A stretch of 33,581 nucleotides of DNA from contig CACYDL010000157.1 in assembly GCA_902773195.1 (NCBI GenBank), forward strand, positions 1 through 33,581, read 5' to 3'. The notes under the pieces are model-generated. The model was not told the origin of the DNA, did no database searches, and saw only the letters and a program-made list of their open reading frames with translations. Positions 1 to 7,204 of this stretch are shown piece after piece. Both the position numbers and the translations under genes were made by a program. This DNA comes from an uncultured Lachnospiraceae bacterium. Its GTDB lineage: Bacteria > Bacillota_A > Clostridia > Lachnospirales > Lachnospiraceae. The first letter of the stretch is position 1. Every line of letters begins with the position of its first letter.

Positions 1-58
1 CGCTTCCGGTGACGTGAAAACGCTTCGCAGCAGCTCTCTTGGTCTTCATTTTCGGCAT
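1..58 (-). CDS. rpmI: Ribosomal protein L35, N-terminal fragment
   Basis: The reverse strand from position 58 reads MPKMKTKRAAAKRFHVTGS and runs off the window, giving 19 codons. This is the conserved basic N-terminus of bacterial L35, a small protein of the 50S subunit. A GAGGAG ribosome binding site lies about 6 nt before the ATG. It begins 18 nt after the infC stop, so the two are one operon; in most bacteria rplT (L20) follows, which here would lie outside the window. The gene is cut only by the window edge and shows no sign of damage. Confidence 0.95.
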   Translation of the reverse strand, partial: MPKMKTKRAAAKRFHVTGS

Positions 59-76
59 AATAATATCTCCTCTCTG

Positions 77-583
77 TTACTTTTTCTCGGACAGGAACAT
101 GGTCATGAACCGGCCTTCCATCTTGGGGGGTTTTTCGACGACTGCGATGTCGGAAAGCTGCGCGGCGAAGTCGTCCATCATCGGTCTGCTGGCCGCCGTG
201 TGCGCCATCTCGCGCCCGCGGAAACGGATGCTGACCTTGACCTTGTTGCCCTTCTGCAGGAATTTCCTGGCAGCGGCGACCTTCGTGTTCAGATCGTTGG
301 TATCGATGTTGGGAGACATCCTGATCTCCTTGATCTCGACGATCTTCTGCTTTCTGCGGGCCTCCTTCTCCTTCCTGGACTGCTCATAGCGATACTTGCT
401 GTAATCGATAATCTTGCAGACAGGAGGCTGGGCCTTCGGCGCGATCTTGACGAGGTCAAGTCCCGCCTCATCCGCTTTCATCTGTGCTTCGCGGGCAGAC
501 ATGATGCCCAGCTGTTCGCCGTTTTGTCCGATCAGCCGGATCTCGCGATCGCGGATCTGCTCGTTAATCATTAAATCGCTAAT
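77..583 (-). CDS. infC: Translation initiation factor IF-3, AUU start
   Basis: IF-3 binds the 30S subunit, prevents premature 50S joining and checks the start codon and initiator tRNA. The 168-residue product has the usual N-domain (INEQIRDREIRLIGQNGEQLG), a lysine-rich linker around the KEKEARRKQK stretch, and the C-domain with KVSIRFRGREMAH, ending FMTMFLSEKK. Start choice: a GAGGAGGG box (minus strand, about 598-591) sits 7 nt before an in-frame ATT at 583, giving ISDLMINEQI. The first in-frame ATG (571) would be 19 nt from that box. infC of Bacillus subtilis and of E. coli also starts at AUU, through which IF-3 represses itself. The open frame reaches 715, but that part is leader. rpmI follows after 18 nt. 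Confidence 0.96.
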   Translation of the reverse strand: MSDLMINEQIRDREIRLIGQNGEQLGIMSAREAQMKADEAGLDLVKIAPKAQPPVCKIIDYSKYRYEQSRKEKEARRKQKIVEIKEIRMSPNIDTNDLNTKVAAARKFLQKGNKVKVSIRFRGREMAHTAASRPMMDDFAAQLSDIAVVEKPPKMEGRFMTMFLSEKK

Positions 584-789
584 CTTGGTACCCTCCTCAG
601 ATTTAAGGCCTGATGCCTTCGTTCCTTCCGGTGTTCCTCTCGGATGATAAAAAAGCGGACAGTCAGAGACTGTCCGCAATAATACCGAAATCATGTGATC
701 CGAAGCATGCCGCATCGGATTCCGGTCTTTATCAACGCCCTTCGCTCAGTCGCTCGGGGGTGAGAGTGGACACTCTGCTTGTTTATACC
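584..789 (-). promoter_or_regulatory. infC leader, candidate L20-type attenuator
   Basis: About 205 nt of untranslated RNA lie between the predicted infC promoter and its AUU start. Visible elements on the minus strand, in order, are a small hairpin (AGAGT-GTCC-ACTCT near 776-763), a conserved-looking segment GAGCGACTGAGCGAAGG, and a perfect intrinsic terminator at 677-649. In Bacillota the infC-rpmI-rplT operon is commonly controlled by L20, which binds the leader and favours termination. The position and terminator fit that scheme. Assignment to the Rfam L20 leader is inference; I could not align it. The terminator could also simply end transcription from the upstream lyase gene. Confidence 0.6.
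649..677 (-). terminator. Intrinsic terminator in the infC leader
   Basis: On the minus strand a perfect 10-bp stem, GCGGACAGTC paired with GACTGTCCGC around a TCT loop, is followed by six Ts. It lies 66 nt before the infC AUU codon and about 170 nt after the upstream lyase stop. It can act as an attenuator within the infC leader, as a terminator for the upstream transcript, or both. Confidence 0.85.
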
Positions 790-795
790 TTGAAT

Positions 796-824
796 AATCT
801 ATCACAGCGGATCCGCGCCGTCAA
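796..824 (-). promoter_or_regulatory. Predicted sigma-A promoter for infC-rpmI
   Basis: The minus strand has TTGACG (824-819), a 17-nt spacer and TAGATT (801-796). This would start transcription near 789, just downstream of the lyase stop codon at 850, and produce the infC leader. The -35 is close to consensus and the -10 matches at four of six positions. Confidence 0.55.
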
Positions 825-849
825 TAGAAAAAGAAGGAAAATCTTCGGA

Positions 850-2016
850 TTATTCCGGGGAGACCGCGTCCGCCACCGCCGACGCCGCCTGCGCCGCGAC
901 CGCGGGGGACGTGGCCAGGTTGAGCCGCACGAAGCCCTCCGAAGAGCCGCCGAACCAGACGCCGTAATCCGCGGCGATGCCGCAGCGGTTCTCCATGAGA
1001 TCCGGCAGATGCTCCTGGTCCGTATAGGCGCCCAGGTCGATCCACGCCAGATAGGTTCCCTCCAGCGGATAGACGACCGCCTCCGGCGCCCGCTCCGCCA
1101 GGCAGTCCCTGACGGCGGCGTAGTTGCCCCGCACCAGCTCCAGAAGGGATTCGAGCCATTCCCCGCCTCCCCTGTAGGCGGCCTCCACCGCGGCATAGCC
1201 GGCCGCGCTGCCGCTCCCGATGTGAAGGAGCGAGGTGAAGCTGTCATATTTCCCGCGGATCTCCTCGTCCGGAAGGATCACGAAGGAATTCCGGAATCCG
1301 GCCAGATTGAAGGTCTTGGACGCGGCCGTCAGGGCCGTGACCCGGTCCCCCGGACCGACCAGGGAGAGCGTCGGGATCTGTCGGTGATCCCCGATGACGA
1401 TATCCTGATGAATCTCGTCGGAAATTACGTGGACGCCGTATTTCCGGCAGATCTCCAGCATCCGGAGAAGCTCTTCCTCCGTCCACACCCGCCCCACGGG
1501 ATTGTGGGGGGAGCACAGGATGAAGGCCTTCACGCCGTTATCCCGGATCTTCCTCTCAAAGTCCTCAAAGTCGACGACGTACCTTCCGTCCTTCCGGACC
1601 AGCCCGCTGGTGACGAGCTTCCTGCCGTTATCCGTGACGGCCCTGCTGAAGGGATAGTAGACCGGCGTCTGTATGATGACGGCTTCCCCGGGCTCCGTCA
1701 GGATCCTGACAAGCCAGTTGAATCCCGCGACGACGCCGGGAGAATACCGGATCCACTCCCGGGGACAATCCAGGCCGTGGCGCGTCTTCTCCCACCACAG
1801 GAAGGCGTCCGTGTAGCTCTCCGGCACCCGGTCGTACCCGAAGACGCCGAATTCCGCCATTTCCCGGAGAACCTCCCGCACGGACCGGGGAGAGGCGATA
1901 TCCATATCGGCCACCCACATTCCCAGAAGGCCCTCGCGGCGGAAGCCGTTCTCCGTGAGGTGGTTCCATTTCAGACAGTTGGTTCCTCTTCTGTCCCTGA
2001 AGATCAGTTCTTCCAT
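850..2016 (-). CDS. patB: PLP-dependent C-S lyase/aminotransferase, PatB/MalY type
   Basis: The 388-residue protein is a fold-type I PLP enzyme of the MalY/PatB subfamily, whose members cleave cystathionine or cysteine C-S bonds to thiol or sulfide, pyruvate and ammonia. Visible motifs are the N-terminal NHLTENGF...LGMWVADMD stretch typical of this subfamily, PVYYPF, SPHNPVGRVW, SDEIHQDI, the PLP-lysine motif AASKTFNLAG (Lys234) and the late arginine motif GFVRLNLA. Length matches the family (about 390). GGAGG lies 5 nt before the ATG. The upstream SEC-C gene ends 34 nt away, so the two are probably cotranscribed. The subfamily is clear but the substrate is not; a plain aminotransferase role cannot be excluded. 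Confidence 0.85.
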   Translation of the reverse strand: MEELIFRDRRGTNCLKWNHLTENGFRREGLLGMWVADMDIASPRSVREVLREMAEFGVFGYDRVPESYTDAFLWWEKTRHGLDCPREWIRYSPGVVAGFNWLVRILTEPGEAVIIQTPVYYPFSRAVTDNGRKLVTSGLVRKDGRYVVDFEDFERKIRDNGVKAFILCSPHNPVGRVWTEEELLRMLEICRKYGVHVISDEIHQDIVIGDHRQIPTLSLVGPGDRVTALTAASKTFNLAGFRNSFVILPDEEIRGKYDSFTSLLHIGSGSAAGYAAVEAAYRGGGEWLESLLELVRGNYAAVRDCLAERAPEAVVYPLEGTYLAWIDLGAYTDQEHLPDLMENRCGIAADYGVWFGGSSEGFVRLNLATSPAVAAQAASAVADAVSPE

Positions 2017-2050
2017 CCCGTCCTCCGGACATCCCGTAAGATCGTCGTTC

Positions 2051-2614
2051 TCAGTTGTTTCTGCCGCAGCAGTACTTGTATTTCTTGCCGGAGCCGCAGG
2101 GACAGGGATCGTTTCTCCCGATCTTCTTCGGCTTCACGATGGTTCCCGACTTCTTCTGCTCCATGTAGAGGGCGTGCTGCTCCTCCTCGGAGTAGATGTC
2201 GTTCCACTGGGGCAGACCGTAGAGCCAGTCCGCCTTGGCGTCGACCATGTTCTTGTAGAGCCTCTCCTTGTCAAAGGCGAGACTTACCTCCGTGTCCTCC
2301 GTCATCGTCTCGATCGGATTGGCCGTCTTCAGGGACTCGTTGATGCCGTCGAGGAAGCCCACCATGGTGTCGACGGACACGCCGTACCGTTCGGCCAGCT
2401 CCTTCACGGTGCCCTTTACCTCTTCGTCGGGATTGGAAAGAAGGCTGGCATAGATGGCCTTCTCCTCCGCGAAATAGTCGTCCCAGAGCTTTTTCAGCCA
2501 CTTCTTGTCCGCGTTCTGATCGTACGCCTTCGCTCTCCACCTGCCGAGGAGGGAGTCCTTGTCGACGCTCAGCTCTTCTTCCAGTACTTCGTCTGTTTTG
2601 TTCACATCAGCCAT
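2051..2614 (-). CDS. SEC-C motif protein of unknown function
   Basis: The 187-residue cytosolic protein ends in a SEC-C zinc-binding motif, [18 protein letters not shown] (C-x-C-x8-C-C), as found at the C-terminus of SecA and of many uncharacterised proteins. The preceding 150 residues are acidic and mostly helical (for example [17 protein letters not shown] and [19 protein letters not shown]), and I do not recognise them as an enzyme. The motif often serves protein or ribosome contact. The ATG at 2614 is preceded by GGAG at 9 nt; upstream in-frame ATGs lack a comparable site and overlap the promoter. It is the first gene of a two-gene unit with the downstream lyase and has a good promoter at 2773-2745. 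Confidence 0.8.
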   Translation of the reverse strand: MADVNKTDEVLEEELSVDKDSLLGRWRAKAYDQNADKKWLKKLWDDYFAEEKAIYASLLSNPDEEVKGTVKELAERYGVSVDTMVGFLDGINESLKTANPIETMTEDTEVSLAFDKERLYKNMVDAKADWLYGLPQWNDIYSEEEQHALYMEQKKSGTIVKPKKIGRNDPCPCGSGKKYKYCCGRNN

Positions 2615-2684
2615 ATTATCATTCTCCGTTATTCCGGGCCTCTTCGGGCCTTTCTGTGATGCGCAGGCCGCCGCGGATGCCTCC

Positions 2685-2714
2685 CGGATCCCGTCCCGCC
2701 AGGGGCGGGATCCG
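2685..2714 (-). promoter_or_regulatory. Hairpin in the 5' UTR of the SEC-C gene
   Basis: A 13-bp stem with one wobble pair (left arm CGGATCCCGTCCC, right arm GGGGCGGGATCCG on the plus strand) encloses a 4-nt loop. It lies between the predicted transcription start (about 2738) and the SEC-C ATG at 2614. No T tract follows, so it is not a classical terminator; an mRNA stability or regulatory role is possible. Confidence 0.4.
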
Positions 2715-2744
2715 TCCGCCGTTTCCCCGGAACCTGCAAGGCAT

Positions 2745-2773
2745 AATATATCACAGGCACCTGTTTTTGACAA
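2745..2773 (-). promoter_or_regulatory. Sigma-A promoter for the SEC-C/lyase unit
   Basis: The minus strand has TTGTCA (2773-2768), a 17-nt spacer and TATATT (2750-2745). An imperfect palindrome, ACAGGCACCTGT (2753-2764, plus strand), fills much of the spacer and could be an operator. The -35 lies on top of a plus-strand TTGACA (2767-2772) in this divergent region. Confidence 0.6.
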
Positions 2774-2828
2774 GAATCGCGGCCGACATTCCTCCGCCGC
2801 AGAATCGCGGTCGACATTCCTCCGCCGA
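2773..2828. repeat. 28-bp tandem duplication upstream of the HAD gene
   Basis: Two head-to-tail copies of a 28-bp unit (2773-2800 and 2801-2828) begin AGAATCGCGG and continue CGACATTCCTCCGCCG. They differ at the C/T before CGACA and at the last base. The second copy supplies the -35 hexamer (TCGACA) of the predicted HAD-gene promoter; the first copy carries a weaker CCGACA at the same place. Confidence 0.85.
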
Positions 2829-2839
2829 TCCGATATAAT
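2811..2839 (+). promoter_or_regulatory. Sigma-A promoter for the HAD gene, near-leaderless start
   Basis: TCGACA (2811-2816), a 17-nt spacer and a consensus TATAAT (2834-2839). Transcription would begin about 2846, at the first base of the GGAGG ribosome binding site (2846-2850), so the 5' UTR would be only about 10 nt before the ATG at 2856. Confidence 0.6.
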
Positions 2840-2855
2840 GAACCCGGAGGTGCGC

Positions 2856-3671
2856 ATGGATAAAATAAAACGGATACTCGCCTGGGCGGGTATCGTTCTT
2901 CTGGTTCTTATGTATGTTCTGTCACTGGTATTCTCGCTTTTCAGGAGCGATCTGGGCCAGGCCCTCTTCCGGGCAAGCCTGGGATGCACCATCCTCGTCC
3001 CGGTGCTGCTCTATCTGTTCTTCCTGGTCGCCAAAGCGGTGCGGCCGGACAAGTCGTCCCTGATCGACTGCGTCGTCTTCGACGTGGGCAGAGTGCTCGC
3101 CGACTGTCCGTGGGAGGAGCACGCGGAGAGCCTGGGCCTTACGCCGGAATGCACCGCCGTGATCCGGGAGAAGATCATTCCTTCTCCCCTCTGGAGAGAC
3201 TGCGACATCGGGATCCGTCCTTACGAGGAGGTGACGGAGGATTTCGTCCGCATCGCCCCGGCGTATGAAAGCGAGATCCGCCGGTTCGTCGAGACCCTCG
3301 ACGAATGCATTTCCCCCTTCTGGTACACGGAAAGTCTCATCCGGGCTCTTCGCCGGCGGGGCTACAAGGTCTTCTATCTGTCCAACTGGTCCCGGCGGTC
3401 GGTCCGCATTCTCACGGAAAACGGCACCTTCGACTTCCTGAAGCTGACGGACGGAGGCCTTTGGTCCCACGAGATCCATGCGGCAAAGCCCGACCGGGAG
3501 ATGTATGACGCCCTCGCGTCCCGCTTTCACCTGACCCCTTCCCGATGCGTCTTCATCGACGACTCGGAGGAAAACGTCCGCGCGGCGAGAGCGGCAGGCT
3601 TCGCGGCCATTCACTTCACAGAATACAATGACATGATCGAAAAGCTGGAGTCCGTCGGCGTCAGAATCTGA
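2856..3671 (+). CDS. Membrane-anchored HAD-superfamily hydrolase
   Basis: The 271-residue protein joins two N-terminal membrane segments (about residues 7-29 and 42-60) to a HAD-like hydrolase domain (from about 72). Motif I is [11 protein letters not shown], with the nucleophile Asp76; Gly78 replaces the usual second Asp, as in the YihX-like group. Motif II is FYLSNW, the motif III lysine is in [10 protein letters not shown], and motif IV is [11 protein letters not shown]. YihX-like enzymes are soluble sugar-phosphate or small phosphoester phosphatases of about 200 residues, so the roughly 70-residue membrane hairpin is extra. Basic residues at the N-terminus suggest both ends face the cytoplasm. 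GGAGG precedes the ATG by 5 nt. It stands alone on this strand and converges with the secreted-protein gene. Substrate unknown. Confidence 0.8.
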   Translation: MDKIKRILAWAGIVLLVLMYVLSLVFSLFRSDLGQALFRASLGCTILVPVLLYLFFLVAKAVRPDKSSLIDCVVFDVGRVLADCPWEEHAESLGLTPECTAVIREKIIPSPLWRDCDIGIRPYEEVTEDFVRIAPAYESEIRRFVETLDECISPFWYTESLIRALRRRGYKVFYLSNWSRRSVRILTENGTFDFLKLTDGGLWSHEIHAAKPDREMYDALASRFHLTPSRCVFIDDSEENVRAARAAGFAAIHFTEYNDMIEKLESVGVRI

Positions 3672-3687
3672 CCGGCGGACTTCCGCA

Positions 3688-3742
3688 TCTGAAGCGTATC
3701 AAGAATTCTGAAGCGCACCCGGCGTCTGAAGCGCATCCGGTA
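3688..3742. repeat. Intergenic direct repeats, 18-19 nt period
   Basis: Three units starting TCTGAAGCG (3688-3706, 3707-3724, 3725-3742) lie between the convergent HAD and secreted-protein genes. A 9-bp inverted repeat, TCTGACCGG (3667-3675) and CCGGTCAGA (3782-3790), brackets the whole spacer and overlaps the HAD stop codon. No clear terminator with a T tract is seen. Confidence 0.7.
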
Positions 3743-3793
3743 TCCCGGGCGTTTCAGGCGTTTTCATCGTCCCGGAAACCTCCGGTCAGAACC

Positions 3794-4354
3794 TCAGATC
3801 AGGATCCGGAGCGAGTTTACGATGCGGTCCGCCACCATGTTCTGGGCCGGCGCGTTCTCTTCCTTTGTCCAGGCGAAAAACTGGTAGTACTCTCTCACGC
3901 CCTCCAGGGCGTAGAGACGGCCCGCCACCCGCAGGTCCGCCCCCTTTTCCCTGTGAAACAGGGCGGAAAACGTCGTCAGCTTTCCCCGAAGACCCGTTCC
4001 CCGGAGCGTGATGTCAAGGGAAGGCGAGATCTCGACGTCCGAAAAAAGCCCGTTTCCGGTGACGCCCTCGACGAGAAGGCTCTGGTAATCCTCAAAGGAC
4101 TCCAGCGCTCCCGCGTCCTTTTCCTCGCAGCCGAAGACAAGATAAGAGGCGTCGGCGGCGCTGCCGCAGCGGATCAGAAACGCCTTGTCGGCGTCTCCCG
4201 CCGTCAGCGTCCCCGCCATGTCCTCCCAGCCGTCCGGCACGGTGATCTGAAATCTCAGGTCCCCGCTGGATATCACCTCGTCCGCGTACACAGGGCCGGT
4301 CAGCAGGAAGGCGGCGAGAACCGCCGCCGTCATTCGTTTCATCCTTCCTGTCAT
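3794..4354 (-). CDS. Small secreted protein of unknown function
   Basis: The 186-residue protein has a clear signal peptide: a basic start (TGRMKRM), a hydrophobic core (TAAVLAAFLLTGPV) and a likely signal peptidase I site after VYA. There is no lipobox cysteine. The mature part begins with a beta-rich stretch, LRFQITVPDGWEDM, reminiscent of PsbP/DcrB-like secreted proteins, but I cannot assign it. It is probably released or held at the cell surface. GGAGG precedes the ATG at 4354 by about 5 nt. It begins 16 nt after the purA stop and so is likely the last gene of that transcript, though nothing suggests a purine role. Confidence 0.75.
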   Translation of the reverse strand: MTGRMKRMTAAVLAAFLLTGPVYADEVISSGDLRFQITVPDGWEDMAGTLTAGDADKAFLIRCGSAADASYLVFGCEEKDAGALESFEDYQSLLVEGVTGNGLFSDVEISPSLDITLRGTGLRGKLTTFSALFHREKGADLRVAGRLYALEGVREYYQFFAWTKEENAPAQNMVADRIVNSLRILI

Positions 4355-4370
4355 TTTCTCCTCCGTCCGA

Positions 4371-5645
4371 TCAGCGGAAAATGATGTCCTCTCTGGCCGG
4401 TCCGTTGGAAACCATCCGGATCGGGCATTCGATCTTTTCCTCGATGAATTCCACATAGCGGCGGCAGTTCAGCGGAAGATCGCCGTAATTCCTGATGCCG
4501 CTGATGTCGCTCTTCCAGCCCGGAAGAACCTCCCACACCGGCTTCGCCTTCTTCAGCTTCACCGTCGTCGGGAATTCCTCCGTGACGGTCCCGTCGATCT
4601 CGTAGCCGACGCACACGGGGATCTCGTCCAGATATCCCAGCACGTCGAGAACCGTGAGGGCCGCCTCGGTGGCTCCCTGCATGCGGCATCCGTATTTCGA
4701 CGCGACCGTGTCGTAGAAGCCGACCCTTCTGGGACGTCCCGTCGTGGCGCCGTATTCTCCGCCGTCGCCGCCGCGTCTTCTAAGCTCCTCCGCTTCCTCT
4801 CCGAAGATCTCGGACACGAACTCGCCCGCGCCCACCGCGCTGGAATAGGCCTTGGTCACGGCCACGATCCGGCCGAGCGCCCGGGGCGGAATACCGGCGC
4901 CGATGGTGCCGTAGCCGGCGAGCGTCGAGCTCGAGGTCACCATGGGGTAGATGCCGTGATCCGGATCCTTCATGGTGCCGAGCTGCCCCTCCAGAAGGGC
5001 CGTCTTTCCCTCCGAGAGAGCCTTCTGAATGACGGCCGCCGTGTCGCCGGTCAGAGGGCTGAGGATTTCCCGGTAGGATTTCAGCTCGTCCATGACGTCG
5101 TCGACGGACAGCTCCGGCGCCCCGTACAGGTATTTCAGCAGAATATTCTTCTTCTCCAGGATGCCGGCGACCTTCTCCCGGAGGGCGTCCATGTCCTCCA
5201 GCTCGCTCACCTGGATGCCGATCTTCGCGAATTTGTCGGAATAGAACGGCGCGATGCCCGACTTTGTGGATCCGAAGGACCTGCCGCCCAGTCTCGCCTC
5301 CTCCAGCGTGTCGAACAGAACGTGGTAGGACATCACGATCTGGGCTCTGTCGGAGATCATAAGCTGCGGAGCGGGGACGCCCTGACGGATAATCTCGTCG
5401 AGCTCAGCGGCCACCTTCGGCACGCTGAGGGCGACGCCGTTGCCGATGATGTTCATCACGTCCTGATGAAAAACCCCCGACGGCAGCGTGTGGAGGGCAA
5501 ATTTGCCGTACTGATTCCTGATCGTATGGCCCGCGTTCGCGCCTCCCTGAAAGCGGATCACGAGATCGGCCTTGTCCGCCAGCATATCCGTGATCTTGCC
5601 TTTTCCCTCGTCTCCCCAGTTTGCTCCGACAACTGCTGTAACCAT
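4371..5645 (-). CDS. purA: Adenylosuccinate synthetase
   Basis: PurA joins IMP and aspartate using GTP to make adenylosuccinate, the first committed step to AMP. The 424-residue protein has the N-terminal P-loop signature GANWGDEGKGK, the GANAGHTI stretch, the STKSGIAPFYSDK region, TGRPRRVGFYD and a C-terminal nucleotide-base region (VSNGPARED). Length matches the family (420-430). A GAGGAGG box stands 7 nt before the ATG. It lies 108 nt after purB, and the secreted-protein gene follows 16 nt downstream. No purine riboswitch is seen upstream. Confidence 0.97.
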   Translation of the reverse strand: MVTAVVGANWGDEGKGKITDMLADKADLVIRFQGGANAGHTIRNQYGKFALHTLPSGVFHQDVMNIIGNGVALSVPKVAAELDEIIRQGVPAPQLMISDRAQIVMSYHVLFDTLEEARLGGRSFGSTKSGIAPFYSDKFAKIGIQVSELEDMDALREKVAGILEKKNILLKYLYGAPELSVDDVMDELKSYREILSPLTGDTAAVIQKALSEGKTALLEGQLGTMKDPDHGIYPMVTSSSTLAGYGTIGAGIPPRALGRIVAVTKAYSSAVGAGEFVSEIFGEEAEELRRRGGDGGEYGATTGRPRRVGFYDTVASKYGCRMQGATEAALTVLDVLGYLDEIPVCVGYEIDGTVTEEFPTTVKLKKAKPVWEVLPGWKSDISGIRNYGDLPLNCRRYVEFIEEKIECPIRMVSNGPAREDIIFR

Positions 5646-5753
5646 CTGTGTACCTCCTCAGGTATGTAATCCGATCTGCCGCCCGCGTTCTTTTTCGCCT
5701 GTCCGGCGCGCGAACCGCCTCTGCGCGGATCCGGTCCCGGACCTGCTTCTCCG

Positions 5754-7190
5754 TCAGACGTTTACTTCCGCCTTCCATTCCGCGGCGTCTTTGTTCTGTT
5801 CCAGCAGCGGACCGACGACGTCCCTCAGATAGCACTCCGTCTGATACGGCGCCATCCCGACGTATTTCGCCGGATCCATCCGCTCCTCGAGCTCCTCTCT
5901 CGTAAGCCCGAAGGCCGGATCCGCCGCGATGCGGTCCAGAAGGTCGTTGTCCCCGCCTTCCTCCTTCACGCGTCTGCCCGCTTCCATGGAAAGCTCGCGG
6001 ATGCGCTCGTGGAGCTCCTGCCGGTCGCCGCCCGCTTTCACCGCATCCATCATTATATTCTCTGTGGCCATAAAAGGCAATTCCGCCATCAGGTGCCGGC
6101 GGATCACCCCGGGATAGACCACCAGGCCGTCGGCCACGTTGGCCGCGAGGGTCAGAATGCCGTCGACCGCGAGGAAGCCCTCCGGTATGGAGAGCCGCTT
6201 GTTGGCCGAGTCGTCCAGCGTTCTCTCAAACCACTGGACGGAGGATGTGACCGCCGGGTTGAGGGCGTCGGCCAGAACATAGCGGGACAGGGAGGCGATC
6301 CTCTCCGAACGCATCGGATTCCGCTTGTAGGCCATGGCGGAGGAACCGATCTGGCTCTTCTCAAAGGGCTCCTCCACCTCCTTGAGATGCTGGAGGAGAC
6401 GGATGTCGTTGGAGAATTTTGTCGCGCTGGCCGCGATTCCCGCCAGCACGCCGAGGACCCGGGTGTCGATCTTTCTCGAGTAGGTCTGGCCCGAGACGGG
6501 ATAGCAGCCCTCGAAGCCCATCTTCTCCGCGATCATCCGGTCGAGGCGGAAGCATTTCTCCCGGTCTCCCTCGAAAAGCTCGAGGAAGGAGGCCTGCGTG
6601 CCCGTGGTCCCCTTGGAGCCGAGGAGCCGGAGACTCCCGCGCACATAATCGAGATCCTCGAGGTCGATCATGAATTCGTTGATCCACAGCGTGGCTCTCT
6701 TCCCCACCGTCGTGGGCTGGGCCGGCTGAAAATGCGTGAACGCCAGCGTGGGGAGATCCTTGTATTTCAGGGCGAAATCGGCGAGATGCCGGATCACCGC
6801 GATCAGACGCTTCCGGACGAGATCCAGAGCGTCCCGCATCAGGATGAGGTCGGTGTTGTCCCCCACGTAGCAGGAGGTCGCCCCGAGGTGGATGATGCCC
6901 TTCGCCAGGGGGCACTGAAGCCCGTAGGCGTACACATGGGACATGACGTCGTGCCTGACTTCCTTCTCCCGCCTGACGGCGTCCTCGTAATTGATATCGT
7001 CCGCGTGAGCCCGGAGCTCCTCGATCTGTTCGTCCGTGATGGGTAGTCCCAGTTCCTTCTCCGACTCCGCCAGGGCGATCCAGAGACGTCTCCAGGTGCG
7101 GAATTTTCTGTCCTGTGAAAAAATCTCCTGCATCTCCCGTCCCGCGTAGCGTTCCGAGAGGGGGCTGCTGTATCTGTCTGTTCCGGCCAT
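5754..7190 (-). CDS. purB: Adenylosuccinate lyase
   Basis: PurB splits adenylosuccinate to AMP plus fumarate, and also splits SAICAR in IMP synthesis. The 478-residue product carries the fumarase/aspartase superfamily signature SSAMAYKRNPMRSERI (around residues 280-295), HLGATSCYVGDN, THFQPAQPTTVGKR and KGTTGTQASF. It is the long form of about 475 residues resembling eukaryotic enzymes rather than the 430-residue Bacillus type. GAGGAG lies about 6 nt before the ATG at 7190; an in-frame ATG at 7208 overlaps the upstream gene and lacks its own site. Only 14 nt separate it from the ABC ATPase gene, so purB probably rides on the transporter transcript. Confidence 0.96.
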   Translation of the reverse strand: MAGTDRYSSPLSERYAGREMQEIFSQDRKFRTWRRLWIALAESEKELGLPITDEQIEELRAHADDINYEDAVRREKEVRHDVMSHVYAYGLQCPLAKGIIHLGATSCYVGDNTDLILMRDALDLVRKRLIAVIRHLADFALKYKDLPTLAFTHFQPAQPTTVGKRATLWINEFMIDLEDLDYVRGSLRLLGSKGTTGTQASFLELFEGDREKCFRLDRMIAEKMGFEGCYPVSGQTYSRKIDTRVLGVLAGIAASATKFSNDIRLLQHLKEVEEPFEKSQIGSSAMAYKRNPMRSERIASLSRYVLADALNPAVTSSVQWFERTLDDSANKRLSIPEGFLAVDGILTLAANVADGLVVYPGVIRRHLMAELPFMATENIMMDAVKAGGDRQELHERIRELSMEAGRRVKEEGGDNDLLDRIAADPAFGLTREELEERMDPAKYVGMAPYQTECYLRDVVGPLLEQNKDAAEWKAEVNV

Positions 7191-7204
7191 AAGCTCTCCT
7201 CTTA

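Noticed and set aside
613..2343. 576-codon plus-strand frame across the lyase and SEC-C genes
   Set aside because: It spans two clear minus-strand genes and an intergenic region and shows no protein motif.
5646..5753. Purine riboswitch or promoter in the purB-purA gap
   Set aside because: No conserved riboswitch core, terminator or -35/-10 pair was seen in the 108 nt, only the purA ribosome binding site.
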